From NCBI RefSeq assembly GCF_016786305.1, contig NZ_JADWYV010000409.1: a stretch of 5,779 bases of DNA; one strand, written 5' to 3'. The position numbers and the translations under genes were made by a program. The notes beneath the pieces are model-generated. The model searched no databases, was not told where the DNA came from, and was given only the letters and a program-made list of their open reading frames with translations. Positions 1-5,757 of the stretch are shown one piece after another (position 1 is the first letter of the stretch; each line of letters begins with the position of its first letter). The DNA is from Pseudofrankia nepalensis. GTDB lineage: Bacteria > Actinomycetota > Actinomycetes > Frankiales > Frankiaceae.

Positions 1-518
1 CAGAGGAACCCGCCTCCTGGCGCGATGCCGCACGCCCAGTCCCAGCTCCACCGTGGCCAGGGAATTCACTCCTCAGCGTGGCCGTTCTCGGGCGCCTGGG
101 ATTCACACCGATAGCTGATCTTGGCACGTACACGAGGTTCTGCCTTCAACTCGGCCCAAGGCTCGCTTCTGGACAGGCAGAATGACTGGCCAAGTCGTCA
201 CCGGCACTGTGCCCCTGAGCTGGCCAACAACATCCTCACCAGGCCCTGAAGGGGACGAGTCGGTCGCGTTTTCCGGCGTGTTGACCGTACCGTCCCTGGC
301 GACACGACCACAGGGCCGGCCGGTTGTCGGTGTCGAATGTCTGCCCACCAGGTCGGCGGCGCGTCAGGGAGGTAGGGGTAGTGGCGTACAACTGCCTTTA
401 TGGGTGGCAGTGGGGGAGAGGTTCGGCCCAGCCGGTCTGCCCGGCACGGGCCCCGCCGGCATCCAAACGTGTAGGTCATCGCCCGAATCGGGGATCTGGA
501 GGCCCACGCGCTTTTCGC
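1..518. other. Region without a convincing gene
   Basis: Open frames exist on both strands, but their translations are rich in Arg, Pro, Gly and Ser with no domain, hydrophobic core or motif, so I do not call them. GC is about 60% in lines counted by hand (36/60 at 61-120 and at 121-180), below the roughly 70% or more of the three clear genes. One nested hairpin lies at 425-452: a 5-bp outer stem and 5-bp inner stem around a 5-nt loop. It could end leftward transcription from the Hsp70 side. An odd palindrome (CCCGA-A-TCGGG) lies at 482-492. No tRNA, CRISPR or insertion-sequence end was seen. Confidence 0.5.
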
Positions 519-522
519 TCAT
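364..522 (-). CDS. Possible 52-aa ORF overlapping the 111-aa ORF stop (doubtful)
   Basis: The ATG (522-520) overlaps the TGA (521-519) of the preceding minus-strand ORF as ATGA, an arrangement typical of translational coupling. The product would begin MSEKRVGLQIPDSGDDLHVW, which reads like ordinary protein. The second half is rich in Pro, Gly and Thr and ends in a Pro-Leu run, which looks like non-coding translation. No family is recognised. It could be a short real peptide, the start of a decayed gene, or chance. A CAGGG lies directly against the ATG, too close for a normal ribosome binding site, with a weaker AGAG further upstream. Confidence 0.15.
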   Translation of the reverse strand: MSEKRVGLQIPDSGDDLHVWMPAGPVPGRPAGPNLSPTATHKGSCTPLPLPP

Positions 523-854
523 CCCTGATCTCTGGAATTCAGGTTCCAGGATTTCTCAAGAGTCGCCTCCACCTCTCCAGCGGCCATCCGTAGCTCTCTC
601 CACTCAGCTACGGCTTCTAGGGCGCCGTCAGACCGGAAGGAATCCGGTCTCGCGTTCACGCAGTCTACCTTTTCGTTGACTTTCAGAAGCAAGCGAGAGT
701 CGTCACCCTCGATCGACCCGTCGGCTAGTCTCGCGCGAGCTGCATGCGGCACGTCATCGAATTGGAGCAGGAGCTCATCCACTCCTACATTCAATTGCCG
801 CAAGTGCTCGACCGGACCCGGACCCAACGGAAATCGATCATCAAGCGATCGCAA
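519..854 (-). CDS. Small hypothetical protein downstream of hsp70
   Basis: I do not recognise this 111-aa product. It starts 13 nt after the Hsp70 stop on the same strand, so it could be co-transcribed. The composition is protein-like: rich in Asp, Glu, Leu, Ala and Val, mildly acidic, with amphipathic stretches such as VDELLLQFDDV (25-35) and EWRELRMAAGEVEATLEKSW near the C terminus. That differs from the Arg/Pro/Gly-rich translations of neighbouring random frames. It probably folds as helices, with no signal peptide or membrane segment. Against it: the first start is TTG, the only SD-like bases are an AGG overlapping the Hsp70 stop, GC and third-position GC are lower than in neighbouring genes, and two perfect inverted repeats cross the frame (588-613, 630-650). 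A GTG start at codon 25 is possible. It may be a real accessory gene, a gene remnant, or a non-coding structured region. Confidence 0.4.
   Translation of the reverse strand: MRSLDDRFPLGPGPVEHLRQLNVGVDELLLQFDDVPHAARARLADGSIEGDDSRLLLKVNEKVDCVNARPDSFRSDGALEAVAEWRELRMAAGEVEATLEKSWNLNSRDQG
588..650. repeat. Two tandem perfect 8-bp inverted repeats
   Basis: CCGTAGCT (588-595) pairs with AGCTACGG (606-613) around a 10-nt loop. AGACCGGA (630-637) pairs with TCCGGTCT (643-650) around a 5-nt loop. A third, weaker dyad, CTGGAA/TTCCAG, lies at 532-549. All are downstream of the Hsp70 stop in its direction of transcription, inside the possible 111-aa frame. They could form terminator or mRNA 3'-end hairpins, but no T-run follows either stem on the minus strand. 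If the 111-aa frame is real, they are either chance or structured coding RNA. Confidence 0.5.
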
Positions 855-867
855 CGTGATGCACGGC

Positions 868-2826
868 CTAGAAGACGACTGGAAGGTTGGTGGCCGAGGC
901 CGCCGGGCCGAGGCTGATCGGCTCCTGGAACGTGGTCGCGAGATCGACGCGCTCGGTGTGCTCGCGACCGTTGCCCAGGTCGCGGGCGTGAATGGTGAGC
1001 TGGCGCCGGCGGTCGACGGCCAGGACGATCTCGACCCGGGCTGTCCGCGCCCCGGTCGCCGCGAGGCCGGTCAGCTCGAAGCGACCGACCCCGCGGAACG
1101 TGCCTCCGGGGACGAAGAAGCCGCCGTCCTCCACGACGTGGACGGTGAGGGCGTCCTGCGAGTCCAGCTCGTTGGTGACGAGCACCGTCTCGCGGACCGG
1201 CACCGACTTGTGGGCGGTGATGACCTCGCGGAACCGGCCCCCGGCGATCTCAATGCCCAGCGGGTAGGCGACCGTCGTCGTGACGATGGGCAGGTTGTCG
1301 AACGCGGGGCCGCCGTCGACCGCGATGGGGCGGCGGGCCTGGGCGGCGGCGCGGGCGGTCGCCCGGTCGATGACGCGGGACTCGGAACGCCCGGTCCCCA
1401 GGTCGGTCGCGGTCACCCGCAGCGTGCCACCCGGATCGACGTCGAAGGCCACGTCGATCCGGTGGGCGAAGGCCGGCGCCGGGGCCAGGCCGGTGATGTC
1501 CAGCTTGGCGAGGGCGATCGCGTCGTCCCGGCCGGCCCGGTCCTCCTCGGATTCGACGACCAGCACGCTGACCGAGGTCTGGTTGTCGACGGCCGTGGTG
1601 AGCAGCTGGCTGCGCCGCGTCGGAATCGTCGTGTTCCGCTGGATCACGGGCAGGTACAGGCCGCCGACCTGTTCGACACCCACCGACGCCGGGATGACGT
1701 CGCGCAGCCGCAGGTTCTTGACCTGTCCTGTCAGGCCGGCCGCCTGGAGCGCCGCCCCCGTCACGACGCCTTCGGAGATGGTGCGGAACGGCGGCTTTCC
1801 CGAGAGCTTCTGGACGAGGCCGCCCACGGCCGGCATGCGGGCGGCGCCGCCCACGAGGATCACGTGGTCGATCTCGCTGGCCCGCAGCGCGCCGTCGCGC
1901 AGCACCCGTTCGAACGGCCCCCGGCAGCGCTCGAGGGTGGTCTGGGTGATGGTCTCCAGTTCGTCCCGGGTCAGCATCACGTCCACATGGGCGAAACCGT
2001 CGCCGACGCGGGCGAGGCAGGGCAGGTAGACGTGCGCCGCGGTGGCCGCCGAGAGGTCGATCCGCGCGGTCTCGGCGGCCTCCCGCAGCCGCGCGAGCGC
2101 CGTCGGGTCCCGGCTGATGTCCAGCCCGTGCTCGTCCCGGAGCAGGGCGACGAAGTAGTCGACGACGTCCTGGTCCCAGTTGTCGCCGCCGAGGTGGTTG
2201 TCCCCGGCGGTCGCCTTCACCTCGCAGACGCCCGCGCCAATCTCGACGAGCGAGACGTCGAACGTTCCGCCGCCGAGGTCGAAGACGAGGCTGCGCTCCT
2301 CCTGCGCGCGGTGCAGGCCGTGCGCGATGGCCGTGGCGGTGGGCTCGCTGACGATCCTCGCGACCTCGATGTCGGCCATCCGCGCCGCTTCCTCCAGCGC
2401 GCGCCGCTGCACATGGCTGAAATAGGCGGGAACGGTCAGGACGGCCGTGCCGATGTCGCTGCCGACGTGCTCCCGGACGTCGGCGTGCAGGCGCTTCAGC
2501 ACCAGTGCGGCGACCTCCTCGGCGGAGTAGCGCCGGCCGTCGTGCTCGTGCGACCAGTCCGTGCCGAGCCGCAGCTTGACGGACCGGATCGTGTGCTCGG
2601 GGTTGGTGACCGCCTGGCGCAGGGCGGCGGCGCCCACGAGGGGTGGGCCATCCGCGGTGAAGGCGACGACACTTGGCGTGGTGAGTGTTCCCTCGGCGTT
2701 CGGCACCAGCCGGACCCGGCCGCGCTCGAAGATGCCGACGGCCGCGTTGGTCGTGCCGAAGTCGATGCCGACCGCCGGCTCCGCCGCAGCCTTCCGGGTT
2801 GGCTCGGCCTGCCCGTCCGATGACAT
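868..2826 (-). CDS. Hsp70-family chaperone with tandem SBD-beta modules and no lid
   Basis: This is a DnaK-like cytoplasmic ATPase of 652 aa, presumably binding unfolded or specific clients in an ATP-driven cycle. The nucleotide-binding domain spans about 17-370, with phosphate-1 loop GIDFGTTNAAVGI (20-32), Lys84 at the DnaK Lys70 position, TVPAYF (131-136), EPTATAIAHG (161-170), phosphate-2 FDLGGGTFDVS (182-192), HLGGDNWD (211-218) and adenosine loop VILVGGAAR (322-330, where DnaK has GGSTR). The linker reads NLRLRD (371-376) instead of the DnaK VLLLD. A beta substrate-binding module follows (about 374-486), with DVIPASVGVEQVGG and NTTIPTRRSQ. After an Ala/Arg-rich spacer comes a second similar module (about 515-627), with PLGIEIAGG and DLGNGRE. 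No helical lid or EEVD-type tail is present. The ATG is the earliest possible start because TGA precedes it in frame. It is not housekeeping dnaK: no grpE or dnaJ is nearby, and both linker and C terminus diverge. Confidence 0.95.
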   Translation of the reverse strand: MSSDGQAEPTRKAAAEPAVGIDFGTTNAAVGIFERGRVRLVPNAEGTLTTPSVVAFTADGPPLVGAAALRQAVTNPEHTIRSVKLRLGTDWSHEHDGRRYSAEEVAALVLKRLHADVREHVGSDIGTAVLTVPAYFSHVQRRALEEAARMADIEVARIVSEPTATAIAHGLHRAQEERSLVFDLGGGTFDVSLVEIGAGVCEVKATAGDNHLGGDNWDQDVVDYFVALLRDEHGLDISRDPTALARLREAAETARIDLSAATAAHVYLPCLARVGDGFAHVDVMLTRDELETITQTTLERCRGPFERVLRDGALRASEIDHVILVGGAARMPAVGGLVQKLSGKPPFRTISEGVVTGAALQAAGLTGQVKNLRLRDVIPASVGVEQVGGLYLPVIQRNTTIPTRRSQLLTTAVDNQTSVSVLVVESEEDRAGRDDAIALAKLDITGLAPAPAFAHRIDVAFDVDPGGTLRVTATDLGTGRSESRVIDRATARAAAQARRPIAVDGGPAFDNLPIVTTTVAYPLGIEIAGGRFREVITAHKSVPVRETVLVTNELDSQDALTVHVVEDGGFFVPGGTFRGVGRFELTGLAATGARTARVEIVLAVDRRRQLTIHARDLGNGREHTERVDLATTFQEPISLGPAASATNLPVVF

Positions 2827-2831
2827 TCACC

Positions 2832-2839
2832 ATCACCCC
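2832..2839 (-). promoter_or_regulatory. Ribosome binding site of hsp70
   Basis: On the minus strand this reads GGGGTGAT, matching 7 of 8 bases of the extended anti-16S sequence GAGGTGAT. It ends 5 nt before the ATG at 2826. With the in-frame TGA directly upstream of that ATG, it fixes the start. Confidence 0.6.
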
Positions 2840-3198
2840 GTCGCCGATTTCCGGTGCAGACGGCGCCAACGTAGTCGACCGGCAACTTTGGGGCATGCGA
2901 TTGGCTCAACCGGTCGCCGCGATTGCGAGCCCGTGGTGCTCGCGGCGCAGGTTCCGCGTCCTGCCTGTGCGGGTCCGGCAGGCCGTCGCCGGGGGTGCCG
3001 GGTCGGCGCGGGGGCGGTTCACTCTCGGCCCTCGAACCCTCATGCCGACCGTCACGCCCAGCGAACCTTCCATCGCGAGGAGTCGGGCGGGCCCGGGAGA
3101 ACCCCCGGTGGGCTATGCGTGCATCGTCGGGGAGTGCCGCAAGCTGCAGGTCCAGGTGTCAGCCACCTCGGCCCGCACCATCCTGCGCCTGTACCGTG

Positions 3199-3215
3199 CC
3201 GGAATTCGATTCCGG
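3199..3215. repeat. 17-bp odd dyad
   Basis: CCGGAAT (3199-3205) and ATTCCGG (3209-3215) are perfect inverted copies around a 3-nt centre. The near-zero spacing suits a protein-bound operator better than an RNA hairpin. It lies about 370 bp upstream of usp and the same distance upstream of the Hsp70 start, so its target, if any, is unclear. Confidence 0.35.
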
Positions 3216-3350
3216 GTCGCTGACCTGCGACTTCGGCGCCACGAACCTTTGCCTTGCGTGTCCATTCTTGGCGGACGCCTGGGATGGGCAGGCTGAGTCG
3301 TCACGCGGGAGCGGGACCAATGGGGTAGGAGACCTGGCCGAAGGGCGGGC

Positions 3351-3368
3351 GGCACGCCGAGGCGTGCC
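3351..3368. promoter_or_regulatory. 18-bp near-perfect dyad upstream of usp
   Basis: GGCACGCC (3351-3358) is followed by GA and its exact inverse GGCGTGCC (3361-3368). An 8-2-8 dyad of this size is typical of sites bound by homodimeric repressors, but it would also fold as a 7-bp stem with a CGAG tetraloop. It lies 218 bp upstream of the usp start. The bound protein is unknown. Confidence 0.35.
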
Positions 3369-3498
3369 ATACCACCGTGCCATCCGGCCCCCGCGGGCCT
3401 GTCCATGCGCCGTCGTCGGCCAGCCGGTCGGCGCGATCTCGCCGATCCGCTCCGGTGGAACAGTCAGCAAGGTCGATCATCGGCCAGCTCGACATCCG

Positions 3499-3530
3499 CG
3501 CTGATCATTCCGGATCGGCGTCGATCAGCG
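3499..3530. promoter_or_regulatory. Inverted repeat immediately upstream of usp
   Basis: CGCTGATC (3499-3506) and GATCAGCG (3523-3530) are perfect inverted copies separated by 16 bp, giving about two helical turns between half-sites (24 bp start to start). It ends 56 bp before the usp start codon, where an operator or activator site would be expected. A related GATCATCGG sits just upstream at 3475-3483. No regulator family can be assigned. Confidence 0.35.
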
Positions 3531-3586
3531 GGTGGGTCGACCTGGCCGGCACGGCGACGTGCCGCACTGGACGTGGAGCGTGAGGC

Positions 3587-4564
3587 ATGACGAGCTCGGT
3601 GCGCATTCTTGTCGGAGTCGACGGCTCTCCAGGCTCGGAGGCCGCGCTGGAGTGGGCGATTCGAGAGGCGGCGCTGTGGTCCGCCGCGACGGGCGGCGCC
3701 GACCGGGGTGCCGCCCCGACGGTGACCGCGCTGTTGGCCTGGACCGCTGACGGGCTGCCGACGGGCGTGCTGCGGGCCGCGACCCAGGGTGATCGGGACG
3801 GGCTGACCAGGGCCGCCACCGAGATGCTGGAGCGCGCGATCGGGCGGGTCGGTGAGCCGCCCGCCCCGGTCACGCTGCGGCGCGGCGTCGTCCAGGCTGA
3901 CCCGGTCACGGCTCTCACGGTCGCGGCCGCGGATGCCGACTTGGTCGTCGTCGGGGAGCGTGGCCATGGGCCGATCCACCGGATGACCGCCGGTTCGGTC
4001 AGCCAGGGGGTCGTCCACCATGCGCCGGTGCCCGTCGTCGTCGTCCGCCCGTCCAAGGACGGCGAGACGCCCCGGACGGACGACCGCCGGCCGGTCGTCG
4101 TCGGAGTCGACGGGTCGGACCTGTCGTTGGCGGCGCTGCGCTGGGCGGCGCATGCCGCGGCCGTTCGCGCGGTGCCGCTGCGGGTGGTCCATGCCTGGGG
4201 TGGCCTTGACCCGATGTACTCGGAGGTGCTCGTCGGGGCGCAGGGATCGCTGGTCAGGCAGGCTGAGAACGTCCTCGCGCAGGCCGTCAAGCTGGGCCTG
4301 GATGACGCGTCTCGCCTCACCGTCGAGTCGGTGGTCTCGCCGGACTCGGCGATGCGCGCCCTGCTGCGGGAGGCCCGCGAGGCTCAGCTCCTTGTCGTCG
4401 GCAGCCGGGGGCATGGTGGTTTCACGCGGCTGCTGCTCGGCTCGGTGAGCCACCAGTGCGTGCTGCACGCGGACAGCGACGTCGCCGTCGTCCGCTCCGA
4501 CCGGCTCCGCGCCCCGGCGGACGAACCGGCGGCGGCGACCGGCGCCGCCGTCCCGTCCGCCTAG
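3587..4564 (+). CDS. Tandem-domain universal stress protein (UspA family)
   Basis: This 325-aa soluble protein has two UspA folds, about residues 5-155 and 169-303, followed by an Ala/Pro-rich tail. Such proteins bind ATP and are commonly linked in actinobacteria to hypoxia, dormancy or general stress. Each domain keeps the opening ILVGVDGS/VVVGVDGS motif (Asp12, Asp175) and a complete ATP-binding G-2X-G-9X-G-S signature: Gly123, Gly126, Gly136-Ser137 in domain 1 and Gly272, Gly275, Gly285-Ser286 in domain 2. Both are therefore predicted to bind nucleotide. Domain 1 has GERGHG where domain 2 has GSRGHG. The ATG at 3587 is preceded by GGAG (3575-3578) with 8-nt spacing. It is divergent from hsp70, has dyads upstream and is followed by a strong stem-loop at 4689-4730, so it is probably monocistronic. 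Confidence 0.95.
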   Translation: MTSSVRILVGVDGSPGSEAALEWAIREAALWSAATGGADRGAAPTVTALLAWTADGLPTGVLRAATQGDRDGLTRAATEMLERAIGRVGEPPAPVTLRRGVVQADPVTALTVAAADADLVVVGERGHGPIHRMTAGSVSQGVVHHAPVPVVVVRPSKDGETPRTDDRRPVVVGVDGSDLSLAALRWAAHAAAVRAVPLRVVHAWGGLDPMYSEVLVGAQGSLVRQAENVLAQAVKLGLDDASRLTVESVVSPDSAMRALLREAREAQLLVVGSRGHGGFTRLLLGSVSHQCVLHADSDVAVVRSDRLRAPADEPAAATGAAVPSA

Positions 4565-4688
4565 CGGCCCAGGTCGGCGGGCGGTCGCCTTTCGGAAACC
4601 ATGCCAGTCGAGGGCGATCGGCCACGGCTGAGGTGAGGTCGCCGAGATGGCGTGCCGCGGCCGGTCGGTCAACCGGTCAGTCCCACCT

Positions 4689-4730
4689 GTGAGGCGCCTC
4701 CCGCGCGAGCCGCGGCGGGAGGCGCCTCAC
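4689..4730 (+). terminator. Strong 16-bp perfect stem-loop downstream of usp
   Basis: GTGAGGCGCCTCCCGC (4689-4704) pairs perfectly with its inverse (4715-4730) around a 10-nt loop. It lies 124 nt after the usp stop and is the strongest inverted repeat I found. No T-run follows, as is common for actinobacterial terminators. Each arm contains the 10-bp palindrome GAGGCGCCTC (4691-4700, 4719-4728), so the element is also a direct repeat with a 28-bp period and could instead be a paired operator. The terminator reading is favoured by position and stem strength. Confidence 0.65.
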
Positions 4731-5068
4731 CGCGTGTCCGGCTGGTTGGCTCATCGGGCCGCGCGTCTCCCAGCGTCTGGTGACCCGGTTCTCTGGCGAC
4801 ACCGGGCGGGCTTCCCGCCGTCGGGCGTGCCGTATGAGGGTGGGCCGGGGTCGGTGTCCCCAACTGGAGTTCGGCGTGACGTTCGGCCTGCTCGGCCAGG
4901 GCTCGCCCTGCCGACAGCTTGCCCGATCTCCTCCGACGGTCCCGCGGCGCATGGGCCGATCGGTACCTCCGACGGCAGGTGCCGACAGGCCGAAGCGACT
5001 GTCCAGGTGACCCGCGCAGCCCCTGATCCGCGTGCCGCGGCCGTACGACTCTAGGAGCCAGGCAACCA
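4731..5068. other. Long leader region upstream of doxX, no gene seen
   Basis: Frames on both strands are open here, but the translations have no recognisable protein features, and the minus-strand one runs through the doxX gene as a shadow. Visible elements are a 6-bp hairpin GGCGGG/CCCGCC (4805-4819) and a direct repeat of CCTCCGACGG (4930-4939, 4966-4975). No clear -10/-35 was found. The doxX promoter should lie in this stretch if the upstream stem-loop terminates transcription. Confidence 0.45.
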
Positions 5069-5084
5069 GGGAGGTCGAAAGCAC

Positions 5085-5672
5085 ATGACAACCACCAAGG
5101 CAACCACCGCCAAGGCTGGGACGCGGCCCGGCGTCGTCGTTCAGTCGCCGTTTTCGACGCTGTTCCGGCAGCGCGAAGGAGCCCGCGGTCTCGCGCTGGA
5201 CATCGTGCTCGCGCTGACCAGGATCAGCCTCGGATGGGTGTTCCTGTGGGCGTTCCTCGACAAGCTGTTCGGCCTCGGCCACGGGACCGCGTCGAAGGCT
5301 GCCTGGATCAACGGCGGCAGCCCCACCGAGGGCTTCCTGTCGCACGGCGCCGTCGGGCCGTTCACGTCCTTCTACCACGACATCGCCGGCGCGGTCTGGG
5401 CCGACTACCTGTTCATGATCGGTCTCGCGGCCATTGGTACCGCGCTGCTTCTGGGGGTCGGGGTGCGCGTCGCCGCCGGTGCCGGCGCGATTTTGCTCGT
5501 CATGATGTGGACCGTCGTCCTGCCGCCCGAGAACAACCCGTTCATGGACGACCATCTGGTCTACGCGCTTACCCTGATCCTGCTGGCCGCGCTGAACGCC
5601 GGCCGGTCGTTCGGCCTGGGCGGCGTCTGGGCGCGCACCGCGCTGGTCCGCGGCCGCCCCTACCTGGTCTGA
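5085..5672 (+). CDS. DoxX-family integral membrane protein
   Basis: This 195-aa protein has a polar Thr/Lys-rich N terminus and about four membrane helices, roughly 38-62, 107-126, 128-146 and 156-173. It reads like actinobacterial DoxX / small-subunit thiosulfate:quinone oxidoreductase-like proteins: RISLGWVFLWAFLDKLFGLG in helix 1, WINGGSPTEGFL (74-85) in the external loop, LLLGVGVRVAAGAG (121-134), PPENNPFMDDHLVYAL (147-162) and a closing NAGRSFGLGG (171-180). Family members are tied to membrane redox chemistry; in Mycobacterium tuberculosis a DoxX forms a complex with SodA and the sulfurtransferase SseA. Neither partner is in this window, so the substrate is unknown. The start is well supported by GGGAGGT (5069-5075) 9 nt before ATG. 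It lies 520 bp after usp and is probably transcribed separately. Confidence 0.9.
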   Translation: MTTTKATTAKAGTRPGVVVQSPFSTLFRQREGARGLALDIVLALTRISLGWVFLWAFLDKLFGLGHGTASKAAWINGGSPTEGFLSHGAVGPFTSFYHDIAGAVWADYLFMIGLAAIGTALLLGVGVRVAAGAGAILLVMMWTVVLPPENNPFMDDHLVYALTLILLAALNAGRSFGLGGVWARTALVRGRPYLV

Positions 5673-5715
5673 ACGCTCGGCCGACCACTGGGACAGGCTG
5701 TGCGCTGACCGGAAC

Positions 5716-5744
5716 CAGGTATCGCGACCCCTCCCGCGGACCTG
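5716..5744 (+). terminator. Weak hairpin downstream of doxX
   Basis: CAGGT (5716-5720) and ACCTG (5740-5744) enclose a second pairing, CGCG (5723-5726) with CGCG (5735-5738), around an 8-nt loop, with small internal mismatches. It lies 43 nt past the doxX stop, a plausible terminator position, but the stem is short and no T-run follows. Confidence 0.3.
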
Positions 5745-5757
5745 ACAACAAGGAGCC

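Larger units (their letters stand above)
2840..3574. other. Divergent intergenic region between hsp70 and usp
   Basis: This holds the promoters of both flanking genes, though I could not place a convincing -10/-35 pair for either. Overlapping plus-strand frames run through 2923-3504, but their products (Arg/Pro/Ser/Cys-rich, different in each frame) have no recognisable domain and I take them as chance. No HspR-type CTTGAGT-N7-ACTCAAG element and no clear DosR-type palindrome was found. Several dyads lie in the half near usp: 3199-3215, 3351-3368, 3386-3399 (GGCCC/GGGCC), 3428-3445 (TCGGCG/CGCCGA) and 3499-3530. The region could also hide a small RNA, for which I see no direct evidence. Confidence 0.5.

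Noticed and set aside
482..492. CCCGA-A-TCGGG palindrome as an operator
   Set aside because: It is only 11 bp, with no gene start nearby on either strand; this length is expected by chance in GC-rich DNA.
182..679. 165-codon plus-strand open frame in the low-GC region
   Set aside because: The translation is rich in Ser, Pro, Gly and Arg with no hydrophobic core or motif, and it overlaps the more protein-like minus-strand frame.
845..852. GCGATCGC palindrome at the start of the 111-aa ORF
   Set aside because: It is a single 8-bp palindrome with no second copy noticed nearby; most likely chance.
676..2823. 715-codon plus-strand open frame
   Set aside because: It is antisense to the Hsp70 gene and is open because of GC-biased third positions. 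Its product is rich in Arg, Gly, Asp and Val with no domain, while the minus-strand frame has every Hsp70 motif.
1250..2896. 548-codon minus-strand open frame overlapping hsp70
   Set aside because: It is the alternative frame of the same strand; its product is dominated by Arg, Gly, Ala and Pro with no motif.
2685..3504. Plus-strand open frames running from the hsp70 5' end into the divergent region
   Set aside because: They are continuations of antisense frames. Their intergenic parts are Arg/Pro/Cys-rich, lack an SD and match no family I know.
2840..3586. HspR-type (HAIR) or DosR-type operator controlling hsp70 or usp
   Set aside because: I looked for CTTGAGT-N7-ACTCAAG and for GGGAC-type palindromes by eye and found no acceptable match. 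A lone TTGAGC on the minus strand near 2908 has no partner half-site.
3464..4672. 402-codon minus-strand open frame across usp
   Set aside because: It is antisense to the tandem UspA gene, with a low-complexity Arg/Gly/Asp-rich product and no recognisable fold.
4677..5555. 292-codon minus-strand open frame across doxX and its leader
   Set aside because: It is antisense to the DoxX gene; the product is charged and Gly/Arg-rich. The plus-strand frame has a good SD and clear membrane helices.
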